DNA of 64,000 bases from Metaphire vulgaris. Lineage: Eukaryota > Annelida > Clitellata > Crassiclitellata > Megascolecidae. The notes below the pieces were generated by a model. The model was given only the letters and a program-made list of their open reading frames with translations. It made no database searches and was not told the DNA's origin. Where the stretch lies: positions 21,260,436 to 21,324,435 of the forward strand of contig CM030832.1 of NCBI GenBank assembly GCA_018105865.1, read 5' to 3'. Position numbers and translations under genes: made by a program. Positions 9,657 through 20,789 of the stretch are shown here, one piece after another. Positions within the stretch are counted from its first letter, which is position 1. The number at the start of each line of letters is the position of its first letter.

Positions 9657-11396
9657 TCACGGACGGAAAATTCTGAAGCAACGCCAGATGGCGTCTTCGT
9701 TCGACGGCCAGCGCAGCGATTCAGAAACCTCGATGAACTGGCGGGAAAACTTCGGAGAATATGGCGCTGTCTGGAAAGAGCGCGAAGGCTGCCTTGAGTC
9801 GGCGGACGACGGTACGAGCAGCAACGCTTCCACATCCGAGACAGGCGGAAGTGCTCCCGAATAGAGCGGAAGTCCACCGGCAGCTGGGGCACGGTGACCA
9901 TAGAACTCTTCAATCGCTGTGACGGCTGTCACAGGAAGCACAAATGCATCAGGCGTCGATAATGACGGAGCAGAAAATACGGAAGTCACAACGGAAGTCG
10001 TTGGTATGGTAACGGAAGTCGCTTGAGGTTCATCCGAGATCACGGCTGGCGCAGAGGACATCGTGGTCGACGCTGGCACAGCGGAAACAGGAGTGAACGT
10101 CGCTGGGGTCGGTGCCACAGCGGAAGCGGAAGTGAACGTCGCTGGGGTCGGTGCCACAGCGGAAACAGAAGTGAATGTTGCTGGCTTCGCAGCGGAAGTC
10201 GCGGCAAGCTCAGCGGAGGTGCTCGACGCTGACGTACCGGAAGTAATCGACGCTGGCCGACCGGAAGTGATAGACGGTATCACAGCGGACAGATTCGACG
10301 CTGGCAGACCGAAAGTGCTCGACGGTGCCACAGCGGAAACGGACGTGAACGTCGCTGGAGGTGCAGCGGACATCACAGGAAACATAGCAGCCGTCTCTGA
10401 AGAGGCTGCAGACGTCGACGATAAGGCCTCGGACGTCATTGATGACACATCAGACGGCGCTGGTGGCACGGCTGGCGTCGGCGGTGACGCCTCCAATGGC
10501 CGGAAATAGGCGTTGGCCGAGGTTAACGAACTGTCGGCGGTCAACGCTACTGACGCTGGCATAGCGGGCATCTTCATCGCTGATGCAGCTGAAAACAGGG
10601 CCGGCTCAGCAGAAGTGACGTCGGAGTCCACTTCCGGTTGCGCCCAGTACCAATCTACACTGCTGAAGGAGATGGCAGACAGATCTTTATGGTCGTAGAC
10701 GGACGCGATGATGATGCTGTCGACGTCATAGGACAGATCGGTACCGACAGAACGCGTGTCGTGTCGGCGACGGTGTTGCAATCGCTGGTGACGTCGTCGG
10801 CCTTCGTAACCGGAAATCAGCGCTGACGATCGGCAGACCAGTGCAAAATGGCCGACCTTGAAACAGGCAGTACACGCCTGGTCTCTGGCAGGGCAGCAGC
10901 CGTCTCTGGCAGCATGCCCGCGGCGCCCGCAGTTGGCGCACAGCTTGGCGGAACCGCCTGAATGACCGGGCGTCGGAGGCCTTGGCGGTCGATAGGCGGG
11001 CTTCTCGGCCGAGCGTTGACGAGATCTACCGACGAAAGCGATATCTGCGAATGGAGGGCTCGAGGGACCGGGGGTCTGTTGCCTCGACGGTCGACGGAGC
11101 GGCGTCCAGTCTGAATTTTGACGGGATCCACCGGCGGACGTGAAAGTCCCACGCCTGGCCGCTGTCTGTACAGGTTTACAGGGCATCGTTGTGTAGAAAC
11201 GGCCCGAAGATCCCCGTCTAGTCGCTGAAGATGATGACGACGATGACAATGACAAAGGTGTCGTTGTGACGACCATGATTGACAATCGATGGACGAAGGA
11301 CAGTACTAACGGCGGTTGCGCAGTCTTGAGGCGATCGTGAAGAAAGATCGGCGTCTCCAAAGATGGCGTCCGCGTCCCTCGCCGCTGAAGAGACAT
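9657..11396 (-). CDS. Gag-like protein with two CCHC zinc knuckles
   Basis: A 579-residue frame. Around residues 150-190 it carries CANCGRRGHAARDGCC then CTACFKVGHFALVCRS, two zinc knuckles of the nucleocapsid type that bind retrotransposon RNA. The upstream part is Arg/Pro/Ser-rich and lacks a recognisable capsid domain. The downstream ~350 residues are Ala/Ser/Thr/Pro-rich and include imperfect 12-residue repeats (36-bp units, about 10060-10200). There is no protease or RT. The first residues (MSLQRR) are read from the inverted LTR segment, so the native start is probably lost. Confidence 0.6.
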   Translation of the reverse strand: MSLQRRGTRTPSLETPIFLHDRLKTAQPPLVLSFVHRLSIMVVTTTPLSLSSSSSSSATRRGSSGRFYTTMPCKPVQTAARRGTFTSAGGSRQNSDWTPLRRPSRQQTPGPSSPPFADIAFVGRSRQRSAEKPAYRPPRPPTPGHSGGSAKLCANCGRRGHAARDGCCPARDQACTACFKVGHFALVCRSSALISGYEGRRRHQRLQHRRRHDTRSVGTDLSYDVDSIIIASVYDHKDLSAISFSSVDWYWAQPEVDSDVTSAEPALFSAASAMKMPAMPASVALTADSSLTSANAYFRPLEASPPTPAVPPAPSDVSSMTSEALSSTSAASSETAAMFPVMSAAPPATFTSVSAVAPSSTFGLPASNLSAVIPSITSGRPASITSGTSASSTSAELAATSAAKPATFTSVSAVAPTPATFTSASAVAPTPATFTPVSAVPASTTMSSAPAVISDEPQATSVTIPTTSVVTSVFSAPSLSTPDAFVLPVTAVTAIEEFYGHRAPAAGGLPLYSGALPPVSDVEALLLVPSSADSRQPSRSFQTAPYSPKFSRQFIEVSESLRWPSNEDAIWRCFRIFRP

Positions 11397-11528
11397 GACA
11401 TGATATTGCAGTTCTGTCTGGTGCTGAAATTATATTCTGGTCTTTTACACTGATATATTAAATATTAAAATACATTAAGCGTGAACAAGTTCGACTGTTC
11501 ATCTAGTACTATCCTCCGATAGTATATC

Positions 11529-11546
11529 TGGCGACGAGGATGGGAT
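11529..11546 (+). other. tRNA-Ser-type primer-binding site in inverted orientation
   Basis: TGGCGACGAGGATGGGAT is complementary to the 3' end (including CCA) of animal serine tRNA of the GCT type. In an intact element it should follow the 5' LTR in the coding orientation (minus). Here it reads on the plus strand because the segment 11382-11546 is flipped. Confidence 0.75.
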
Positions 11547-11934
11547 ATTACTGTCAGCTATTCTCTACTAGCCTACTGCTACTGGCTGCAGCTGCTTGCC
11601 CACGCAGCTGCTACAGCTACAGGCGGTAGCGCCCTCTAGTGGTGGCGGTCGGCCACTCGACAGCTGGTCTGCCCTAACGGCTGGCAGACTCCTGAAGTCG
11701 GTCACTACACTAGGTACAATGTACTCTAGAATATTTCATACCTAGGTACAACGCACTCTAGAGTACATTGTCACGCTCCTTAAATTTTAGCAGTTCCTGT
11801 CAGTCTTGGTCTTTCTTTCTAGTGGGAGTGGTGGTGATTCAATTCATCGTCAGTGCTGCTGACGATGAATTGAAAATTATAACAATATTAATAATTTCAA
11901 TGATGTTGTTGTTGATGATAACTATAAAAGCAAC

Positions 11935-12204
11935 ATTAAGAATGATGAGGATGATGAATTAATAATGATAATGATGAAGATGACGATGATGCTAAAAATA
12001 ATAATGACAATAACAATAATAAGAATGATGAGGATGACGATGACGATGTGGGTGTTGGTGGTAGTGATGATGATGAGGATGACGATAATGATGACGACGA
12101 CGATGTGGGTGTTGGCGGTGATGATGATAATGATGATAACGATGATGATGATGATAATGATGATGATGATGATGATGATAATGATGATGATGATGATGAT
12201 GATG

Positions 12205-12278
<74 letters not shown>

Positions 12279-12282
12279 TGTT
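11935..12282. repeat. (GAT)n/(AAT)n compound microsatellite
   Basis: A long GAT/GAC/AAT trinucleotide tract that becomes pure (AAT)n after about 12205. Apparent open frames here (poly-Asp/Asn, poly-Met/Ile) are artefacts of the repeat. Spacer-like CTAGAG repeats follow. Confidence 0.9.
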
Positions 12283-12482
12283 TCTATAGAGTCCATAATA
12301 CCTTTTTGCTATGTAGATTCTAGAGTAGAGTCAACTTAATCTGCTTGCAATCTAGAGTCCACCGTGTCTACAATCCCTACAGGTATATCGGACTCTAGAG
12401 TATGACATTCTTCTCGAGTCCGTGCTGCCTCCTACTATAGTGTTTGGGGTTGCTGTACTCTAGAGTACAGCATATCTATGTA

Positions 12483-12776
12483 TCAGCGGCGGTTCCAGGA
12501 ATTCTTGGTGGGGGATGAAAAAATTGATAGGAAGTTGGTAGGTGGATGCAAAGTGAAGAAGAAAATAAATAGAAAAAGATCACTGCTAGTTCTTTGCACA
12601 CTAAATGGTAATAAACCTTGCCAAAAAGGCCGACAAGCAAAAAAGAAGGTAATTCGCAGTATTTTTCACTAAGTTTTGTAAAAACTCGCCAGAAAATAGG
12701 CTGACAGCAAAAAAGGTCATCCGGAACCCCGGTGTGGAGATGAGTTCCCAGTCATCAATATGGTGGAACCGCCACT
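12483..12776. mobile_element. MITE, TIR CAG(C/T)GGCGGTTCCAG
   Basis: The left end is CAGCGGCGGTTCCAGGAATT; the complement of the right end is CAGTGGCGGTTCCACC. The flanking 8 bp do not match well, so the TSD has decayed. It contains two AAGCAAAAAAGG motifs (about 12632 and 12705). A truncated relative lies at 19600-19720. Confidence 0.65.
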
Positions 12777-13757
12777 GGTATAGGTAGGGTGTACTCTAGA
12801 CTCTAGAGTGTATCGTACATAGAGGTATTATGGACTGTAGAGTACAAAAGTGCTTAGAGTCCTGCCTTCTACAACGGCCCCAACGCTCGAATCCTGGTAG
12901 ACCTATGAAAAAACTTAACTTTTATAACAATGCTGGAACCTTGTCTGAAGGTTAACAAGTCCTCAAATTAAGTTCCAACTTCCAAGTACAGTTTTAAAGT
13001 AGGCCTAATTGCGATTTCTGGTTAATCTCTCCATTCTATAGCAGATCAACAGGTGCGCTTAATTAGCGGTGAGAAGAACCACGGCTTTCGAAAGATATGC
13101 ATGTAAAAATATTTAATCGCAATTAATCGCTGTTTAATCGGTTAATTTGCTAGGGTCAAGACTCAAAGGTCCGCGACCTTAGGGTCAGCCCACGCCCGAC
13201 GCCGACGGTGTTCCAGTCTCGGACATTCCGATAAGACACGTCCAGAAAGATTAATGTTGTCTGTAGCGGGGATAATTAGAACCCCTGGGCCCTGACACCC
13301 CAAGATCACAGCCTATGCTATGGCATCGGGAGATTAACATGACTGTTTTGTAGGCCTTTATATACTGTATGGCTTGCGTGGCTCGATCTTCCCCGCCCCG
13401 GTAATTGTGGTTTAGAAAACCTCTGGCTCACTTTCGAATAGCCGGCTAAAAGAAACGAGGGAAGGGCGAGACTCGAGACGAATGATAGCAGTCTTAGTAA
13501 GAGATACATGTACAAAATTTCAATCCATCCTAAGCAGTGACTACAATAGTTTCTCAACTCAGAGCGCAGGACCATATCGTATGACCATACGCCCAGTCAA
13601 CCTCGATCAGCAACTATGAGCTCAAATTGTTCATTGAATTTGTTAAATTTTGTTACCTGTTTTGTTCTATTTCACAAAGAAACCGCAAATAATATTAATT
13701 TTAATGACTGTAAATGCCTAAACAAAGTTCAGTTTAATTACAAAACGGCATCGTGAT
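12777..13757. other. No gene; repeat fragments
   Basis: CTAGAGTAC repeats extend to about 12870. A fragment of the TTAATCGC-rich end of the neighbouring hAT family lies at about 13100-13155. The remainder shows nothing I recognise. Confidence 0.35.
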
Positions 13758-13979
13758 CAGTGGCGTAGCCAGGATTTCCGAAAGGGGTTGGTTTTCATTT
13801 CGACCGTAACCAACTTTCAAAAACTCCTGACAACCGCTACATTCTACTTTCCATACCCAAGGGGGTCTTGACCTCCAAAGTCGCGTCAAAAAGTTACAAA
13901 TGCATGGAAACTCATAAAAATATTTGTTCGGCAGCCATGGGAAGTTTTAACCCCCAACCCTCCCTTGGCTACGCCACTG
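13758..13979. mobile_element. hAT-type MITE, TIR CAGTGGCGTAGCCAGG
   Basis: 222 bp with ends CAGTGGCGTAGCCAGGATTT and, by complement, CAGTGGCGTAGCCAAGGG. The flanks ATCGTGAT (13750-13757) and GTCGTGAT (13980-13987) match at 7 of 8 positions, an aged hAT-type duplication. Confidence 0.85.
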
Positions 13980-14751
13980 GTCGTGATGCTGTTCATTCTA
14001 ACTTTTGTATTGGTAATAGGCCAAACTAGAGACATTCTGTCGTTGAAACTACGAGACTTAGGCCTACTAGACTGGCAACTAGTCTTTCAGAAACTATTGC
14101 CGTATCTTTAGTGTTAGCAGGACAACTTATATAGCATCTAGGCATAAAAAAGTAAAAGTCAAGTGTACTTTGACAAATGTCACTTGAATGTTGACCCACC
14201 CAATATTTGGCTTGTGGCGCCCCCCATGGCCACGGTCCTCCAAGGAAATGAAGAAACAATATATAATGTATTAAATAAATTAATTAATTAGTGCTGTTGT
14301 GCGATTAAAAAATTTTAATCGAAATTAATCGCACGATTAAAATATTTAATCGCAATTAATCGCTGATTAATCGCATAATTTATAAATTGCAAATATTTTG
14401 TCTTAATTAAAAAATGCAATTTTTGAATATGTTTTCTTTACACTTTGTACCTGTTAGTCATGTAATGTATGAATTTGGCAAACCAGACATTTCTTTTTTC
14501 CTCATAATCTGTAGTTTAATCAATTGTATTTGAATGAACTGGTTAACAGGTCAAAAATTGCGAGTCTAATAATTTCAATGGCAAACGAATAAGTCATAGT
14601 TCAAACAAATGAACCTTATAAGGCTAATATTAATATATGCTGATGTCTTTGCCAAATCAATCTCAGAATAAAATGTAAAAACTATAAGAAGCTATAAAAA
14701 CTTAATTTTAAAAACTTAAAGTTAAAAGTTTTAACTGCTTTGGTTTTTCAA

Positions 14752-16501
14752 TCAGTGAGACAGACACACGAGCTTATTCACATTGTTTGGTTCAAGCGAT
14801 GCTCCTTTCTTGTTCACAACATGACCTGATAATGAAAACAAACGTTCACAAGGGACTGTAGTTGCTGGAGATGCTAGGTATTTTCTGGCCTGTATGGAGA
14901 GTGATGGATATCTTTGTTCGTGCTCACTCCACCATAGAAGAGGGCTCATATCCATGTCGACCTGCTGTTCAAGGCGATAACGATTTACTTCACACTTAAA
15001 CATATCTTTTGGCTTTTGAGTCAGAGGTTCATCTTCAGAATCAGACGAGAACTCATGTAGCCGCTTCTTTTTTCTGTGAAACAACCTCATCCGGCTCGAC
15101 AGAGTTTGCAACAGCAGTCTGGAGCTTAGCCCATACCTCGTCCCGCTGTACTTTTCTCAAACATTTCAAATTCATAAAACGTGGGTCAAGACAGGTTGCA
15201 AAAGTCAACCACGACAGATTGAAATTCTGTTTTCGTTGTTCCAGATCGGCCTTTAGAGACTCCTTGAATCGTATAATAAATATCGGATCATCATCAGACT
15301 CTAGCATCTCAAACTGAAGATGACAGAGAGTTGGAAGAATTATAGAACAAGAAATGTATTTATCTCCACCTAAAAATTCAGTAGCAGACCTACATGGAGT
15401 AAGGACTTTCTGTAGATAGCGCAGCTTTTCCCACTCGACTTCAGTAGGAATTGATAGACTGTGCTTGTGGTCTTCATGATGCAGAGTAAGTAACACAGCT
15501 TCTTTGTTACTTAACAGGCGTTCGATCATTTGCAGAGTAGAATTCCAACGAGTTGGAACATCTTGAATCAACATATCATGTCTTTGATATAGCTGTAGTT
15601 GATAGGTTTTCAGTTCTGCAGTGTTCACTGGACTGTGCCTGAAATGGCCTACAACTTTACGACATTTAGCCAGAATCGCATCTACTCCAGAGTCAGCAAC
15701 AGCTTTGTTGACCGATAATTGCAGACTATGTGCTGCACAGGGCATATCTGCAAATGGGAGCATTCTAAGAGCAGCAGTCAAGTTACGAGCATTGTCTGTC
15801 CCAAATGTAGTCACTTTGTTGAAAATTTTCCAAGACTTTGCCACTGCTGCAAAGTGTTCCGCACAATTTTCAGCATAGTGGCGCTCTTCTATGTTATTGA
15901 CACATAGTGCAAAGGATTGCAAGTTCCAATTTATATTGATTAAATGGCCAGTAACACCCAGGTAGCTGTCATTTGCTATGGATGACCAAAGGTCACCGGT
16001 TAAAGCTACAAATTCAGCTTCTGACATAATCTCCATAATTATTGTTCGTTGCGCTTCATACAGATCATCAATTCGACTGTTAATAACGGACCTGGAAGGA
16101 AGCTTATATGACTGGTTGGCACTTGCAGCACGGATCACATCCTGTAGACCTTCGTCGGTAACAATGTTGATAGGTCTGCTATTAGTAGCAACCCATTTCG
16201 CTATAGCATTTGTGATATAGTCGTACCTGGCTTGATCCATCACTTCTCCTCTTCTGTTAAAATCGGAAAGAGTCGTTTGACGGCCAGTAGTTTCGGATTT
16301 CACGGGTGTAGCGGAAGATGTCGAAGGACCATCCATAACAAAGAACGCGTGCTTTGTTCGTAAATGATAGTTCAGCGATGAAAGGCTTCTATGATATTTG
16401 AATTCTTTTTTGCAGTATTTACACACAACCGTCTTGCTAGACTTCAAGATAAATTTTCCATCGAGAAGGGTCTTGCGACTCTGGACCGATTTCGAATTCA
16501 T
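14752..16501 (-). pseudogene. hAT transposase (BED finger to hATC), one frameshift
   Basis: The start is MNSKSVQSRK at 16501; the longer open frame upstream is only poly-Leu read from an (ATT)n tract. In order: a BED-type finger (CKYCKKEF...HLRTKH, about residues 27-55); the RNase H-like core with TGDLW and GTDNARNLT; CAAHSLQLSV; DVPTRWNST; and, in another frame, the hATC dimerisation region (LLWWSEHEQRYPSL, ASPATTVPCERLFS) ending at 14752. The frame is broken in a six-base T run on the + strand (about 15066-15075), where a single-base length change is enough. Otherwise it is nearly full length, suggesting recent death or an assembly error in the homopolymer. Confidence 0.88.
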
Positions 16502-16506
16502 TTCTA

Positions 16507-16566
<60 letters not shown>

Positions 16567-16840
16567 TTAATAATAATGCACTTCTATAGCACAATTTCTA
16601 ATACTCAAGGTATCAATCGATGGTACTTCAAATCCATCCGTCATTGCAGAGATCGGTCAGAGGGAAACAGCAAGACAGACTATGGAGGAAAGCTAATTGG
16701 AAGATATGTGTTTTAAGCCTAGATCTGAAAATGCTAAGTTTATTGGAAGATCTGACAACCAGAGGGAGTACCAGATTTTTGGCCCAGAAATAGAAAAAGC
16801 TTTTACCAATTTCAGTGTTTGTTCTATGCAAACTAGATAA
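16507..16840 (-). pseudogene. LINE 3' end with (ATT)n tail
   Basis: The minus strand reads SSNKLSIFRSRLKTHIFQLAF, a widespread LINE ORF2 C-terminal signature, then a short 3' UTR with GTGCTATAGAAGTGC and an (ATT)n tail (16507-16575). The tail abuts the hAT transposase start codon region, so the insertion likely separated the gene from its promoter. Confidence 0.65.
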
Positions 16841-18015
16841 GCAAATCTATAAATTCTATATATACGATTCGTACAAATCGAAGAAACGTTAATTACTAAC
16901 GAATTTCAATTTCTCTCTAACACGTGCAATCGATTTTAAGTTTTTACAAATTGACCGGAAGCGAAAATTTCCTGTCAGCTAAGTAAAGTAAAGTAAAGTA
17001 AAATCTCGTAAACTTCTACAGCGCCCCGGAAAGCAGCACAGCAGTAGCTGCTTATTCTTATGCGCTTAATCTTTCTTGAAATAGCTATAGGCAGGGTGGT
17101 TTGTCGGCCGGGCAAAGGTCAGTGTATCTATGAGGCGGCGGGTCAGCCACTGAACTAAGCCACTAAGCCACTGAACTAATAATATTTCAGCATAATTATG
17201 CTTTCGCTGGTGTTCTTGTTGCGCCATTTTACCAATTTATTTACGTTTAGGAAATTAATCGGCGGTACCTTCCGCTAAAGTAAAAACTCGGCGCTAAAAA
17301 ATTTAATCACCGATATCTTGCGTTAAAATAATTAATCGGCGTTACAAAATTTAATCGCGTTAAAATTTTTCGCGTTAATCGCATGCGTTAACGGCGATTA
17401 ATCAACAGCTCTAAAATTAATGTAAAATGTGCAAAAAATCCGCAAAAATTGCCCAAAATTTGACAAAAAATGTCAACAATTTACAAATTTGTCAAAATTG
17501 GCCCAAATTATTATTTCCCAAAATTGGCCAAAAATTATCTCGCCCCCAAGAAAGTGTGAAAATGACGTTACTGCACCAGATGTCCGGCGACGTTGAGAAT
17601 TGATTATCAACACAGTCTTGTCATCAACCGTCAGATAAGGCCTCTCAATAGAGGGAACTTAATTATGATGAGCAAGAGGAACTACTCCCGTGGCGAACAC
17701 GCAGAAAAGTAGCTCCTAAACTCTGCAACACTCGCTTGGAAGTCTGCTAATTCGGTGAGTGATACTGTAACTTAGTCACCAAATCAGTAACTGTAACTAG
17801 ATACATTTTTTTAAAATGTAACTAGTAACTGTAGCTAAGATACTTACTTGAGGAACTGTAACGGAAATTTTATAGTTACTTTGCAAGTTACTTCTAGTTT
17901 TATTTTACTTCTAGTTTTATTCCTAATATAACTTCTATTTAAAGCAAGCAGCAGAGCGTCAAGACGATAACGCACAGAGCCATAGATTCTAAATCAATAA
18001 CATTAACCTACAGTA

Positions 18016-18328
18016 CAGTGGCGTAGTCAAGCGGGGGTTGAACCCCCTTGGCTGCCGACGGAAATTTTTAAAAATGTGTTTCCATATATTTTAAATTTTC
18101 GGACGCGATTTTGGGGGTCAAACCCCCTTGGCCGTCGACCCAAAATAATTCCTAAGCGCTATAGAGCGTAAAGTTAGAAGGTGCCGACCTTTTCTTGATT
18201 ATCAGCACGTTTGCAAAGAGATAAAGTACGAGGAAAGATGAGTAAGATCTTTTTTGCTTGTCAAGACTTTTCGAAGTTGGTTATGATCAAAAACCAAACC
18301 CCTTCCGGAAATCCTGGCTACGCCACTG
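18016..18328. mobile_element. hAT-type MITE, TIR CAGTGGCGTAG, perfect TSD
   Basis: The left end is CAGTGGCGTAGTCAAGCGGG; the complement of the right end is CAGTGGCGTAGCCAGGATTT. CTACAGTA is duplicated exactly (18008-18015 and 18329-18336). The 313-bp body contains TTTTTTGCTTGTCAAGAC at about 18250. Confidence 0.9.
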
Positions 18329-18789
18329 CTACAGTATAGCGCTGGCCACGTGCATTGGGGACCTTAGGTTCGCGGATAGCATAAATCTGTGTTCCTTTAT
18401 AATAATCATTTCGCAGTCAGTTCTTTCTTTACATCTAACAGCTTCTACCCTAGAGTTATCACAGCCTGAGCATAATTCTCCAGAGCAATGGAGGATAATT
18501 TCTTTGAATTTGATGAGCCCAAGTTGATAAACACAGATGACCGCTAGACGCAACAGGATGGGAAACGAACACTTTGAGCAGCGGCTTTTGTTGAGAGCCA
18601 ATAGCTTTTTAAATAAAGTTTTTAATTTGCTAATGTAACTTGTTGTGACCTATTTTTAGCTTCATCTTATAACTCTCACAGTGTTTGCAGCTTCTTATTA
18701 CAATTTTACACTACTAAAGTGTATTAGCTTGCTAATTTTCTTGCTGACTAACAACTTAATATTCGTGGCACTAAAGTCTTGTACATATA

Positions 18790-18807
18790 TTTGCAATGAT
18801 TTCTGTA

Positions 18808-18878
<71 letters not shown>

Positions 18879-19150
18879 GCTATACGATTTCTATAGCGCA
18901 ATAAGCATGGCAAAAGTGGCCAAATACAAGAGCGCTTTACAAAACTACGAATATCCGATGGTGAATAAGTAAGTCTTAAGATTACGTAGAAAAAATCCAA
19001 GAGAGTCAGAGTTTGTGACATAGTCCGGTAGTTAGTTCTACAGTTCTGGATTGCCCCGTGTAACCGACCTGTCCCTGAACTTAGCCGTTTTAGACGGGGA
19101 AGGCACTAGCAGTTTAGTATCAGCTTAGTATCAACTGCTTGTTTCATTCA
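18790..19150 (-). pseudogene. L2/CR1-type LINE 3' end with (ATT)n tail
   Basis: On the minus strand a CR1/L2-like C-terminus (DRSVTRGNPEL, LPDYVTNSDSLG, LRNLKTYLF) is followed by a 3' UTR with the paired AGCGC words and an (ATT)n tail at about 18812-18878. Frames are interrupted by a stop in the LWN position. Confidence 0.7.
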
Positions 19151-19447
19151 ACTACTTGTGCTTTATTACTAATGTTGAACAGCAAAATAAACGAAATGAA
19201 ACTGTACGTGTAAGAACTGTTATTCCACAATTGGTACTACAGGTAGGGTCTATATTGTGGACTTTGTTGTGTATTTTTAAGTACAAGTAACTGTAACTGT
19301 AACTAGTTACTTCGCAAGTAACTGTAACGTTAACTAGTTACTCTTTTGAAAAGTATCTTGTAGGCCTAACTATATCTAGTTACTTTTTCACATAGTAACT
19401 TGTAACTGTAACTAGATATACAAATATAAAGTAACTTACCCAACACT

Positions 19448-20382
19448 GTACACCTCCACTGACATACATTAATGCAGCATCAGTTCAATTGCAGTAGACC
19501 AATTCGCTTCCGGCGACAGCAACCCTCGGCCTTTTAATTTACCCATACACATTCGGGCCTTCCCTGTCACAGGTGTTGCTCATGATTTGGTTATCGCCAG
19601 TGGTGGTTCCAGATTTCTTGGTGGGAGGATGAAATGAATTCGTAGAAAGTTGGCGGGGGATGAAAATAGAAGGGGAAAATCAATAAACGTTGCCGGAAAA
19701 GGCTGAAATAGGGAATTGTATCTCTAATTTGACTATACTTTGACCGACCAGACTCGACCTGGACCTCTCGTCCCTTGTAGATAGGCCTATACTAGAGTTT
19801 TGTAGTAGAGCTATGTAACTTTCCTCACAGTTCCGATCCCAATACGTTGGCAGATACCGCGCGATCAATCCCGGGATTACGGGATTGCCAGGATTTGAAT
19901 AACCGACCGAGATCCCGGGATCATTCGGGATTGCAATCGCCAGTTGCAGTCCACAGTACGTGTATGTGCATTGTTGATTGGCTCTTCCATTGTTTGTTCT
20001 AGTTGAGCTCAGGCCCCTTCAAAGACTGAAGCCTGAAGGAGACCCGGACCATTTCGAAATGAGGCCCTGAACTTCAATAGTTGCGGGTTATTGGAGTCCG
20101 ATATTACGTGACAGACGGTAACCCAAGGTCGCCGAGAGGAATTCCGGGCCCCTGGACAGAACAGTACCCTAAGATGATTCACAGCCTTTTCTTGTTTCGT
20201 TTTTTGCTTGTCAATTTGTAAGGAAGCAGTTGAAACATGAACCCTGTCCTCTCCTGTGACTTTTTGATGGGCGCCCCAAACGTCTGTTAGACATTGACTT
20301 TAGAAAAAGAGGCTCAAGAATTTAAGATCCGGGCCAAATGGCCCTGCTGGCCTCCATCTAATGTGCTTTGGTTGATCTATCG
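19448..20382. other. Gene-free stretch with a truncated MITE
   Basis: About 19600-19720 matches the left half of the CAGTGGCGGTTCCAG MITE family (compare 12483). GATCCCGGGAT-type palindromes lie at 19865-19935. A lone TTTTTTGCTTGTCAA motif occurs at about 20200-20217. No genes are seen. Confidence 0.4.
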
Positions 20383-20708
20383 TAGTGGCGTAGCGTGAGT
20401 TGGAAGCGCCCGGGACAAGAGAAGGATTTGCGCCTCCATCTTTTCCTTTTCTCCCCAAAAGTCTAGACAAGCAAAAAAAAGAAAAAAGGTCATCGCCCTT
20501 ATAGCTTGTGTTCGTGTCAATGTGTCGATACTTTTTCACGTTCCAATAATAGATTCAGAAAGTTACATACCGTACTTACAACTTGCTCTTTGTCAGTTAC
20601 CAATGTCAACATATTATTTTACCTGTGCTTATTTTTTCACTTGAAATTTTGCTCCCAAAAAGTTTGCTCCCGGGGCGACCGCCCCTGCCCCTTGCGCTAC
20701 GTCACTGA
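20383..20708. mobile_element. hAT-type MITE relative, TIR TAGTGGCGTAGCG
   Basis: The left end is TAGTGGCGTAGCGTGAGTTG; the complement of the right end is CAGTGACGTAGCGCAAGGG. The flanking 8 bp do not match. A GACAAGCAAAAAA...AAAAAAGGTCATC motif with an expanded A tract lies at 20463-20493. Confidence 0.55.
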
Positions 20709-20789
20709 GCTTTTGTGGTTCCATCTGGGATCTTCCAGTTGTACTTGTGTGAAATAGTGTTATGAACTCCTATTTTGCGCTTTGTGTTG

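Larger units (their letters stand above)
9331..11709 (-). mobile_element. Short Gypsy-like LTR retrotransposon, 5' LTR partly inverted
   Basis: In the minus orientation the element starts TGTAGTGAC at 11709 and ends AGTATA at 9331. The flanks are CTAGG (11710-11714) and TTAGG (9326-9330), a 4/5-matching 5-bp duplication. A purine tract GAGGAGGGGGAG (complement of 9647-9658) sits directly before the 3' LTR. The only coding content is a nucleocapsid-type frame; protease, RT and integrase are absent, so the 2.4-kb copy is non-autonomous. The primer-binding site is complementary to the 3' end of a serine tRNA, as in Mag-type elements, but is inverted. Confidence 0.8.
14289..17413 (-). mobile_element. 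hAT DNA transposon with decayed transposase
   Basis: The termini are TAGTGCTGTTGTGCGATTAA on the left and TAGAGCTGTTGATTAATCG as the complement of the right end. The flanking 8 bp are TAATTAAT (14281-14288) and AAATTAAT (17414-17421), 7/8 identical. Both subterminal regions are dense in TTAATCGC/GCGATTAA words, likely transposase-binding repeats. The element has been hit by a 5'-truncated LINE (16507-16840) just upstream of the transposase start. About 16980-17170 holds another (AAGT)n-tailed LINE end. Confidence 0.88.
17755..19447. mobile_element. MITE with GTAACTAGTTAC repeats, interrupted
   Basis: The right end (complement CAGTGTTGGGTAAGTTACTT) and both flanks are full of AACTGTAACTAGTTAC words, typical of a widespread animal hAT MITE. 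The left end near 17755 is eroded (GAGTGATACTGTAACTTAG) and no TSD survives. The middle holds a hAT-type MITE (18016-18328) and a LINE 3' end (18790-19150). Confidence 0.5.

Noticed and set aside
10023..10509. Plus-strand Ala/Val/Gly-rich frames opposite the Gag-like gene
   Set aside because: They are the antisense of the repetitive Ala/Ser/Thr-rich region of the minus-strand frame, and the zinc knuckles support the minus strand.
11922..12339. Long open frames of poly-Ile, poly-Met or poly-Asp/Asn
   Set aside because: They are six-frame readings of a GAT/AAT microsatellite on both strands and not proteins.
16502..16594. Extension of the hAT transposase start to a poly-Leu leader
   Set aside because: The leader is translated (ATT)n from a LINE tail; the conserved protein begins at the Met at 16501.
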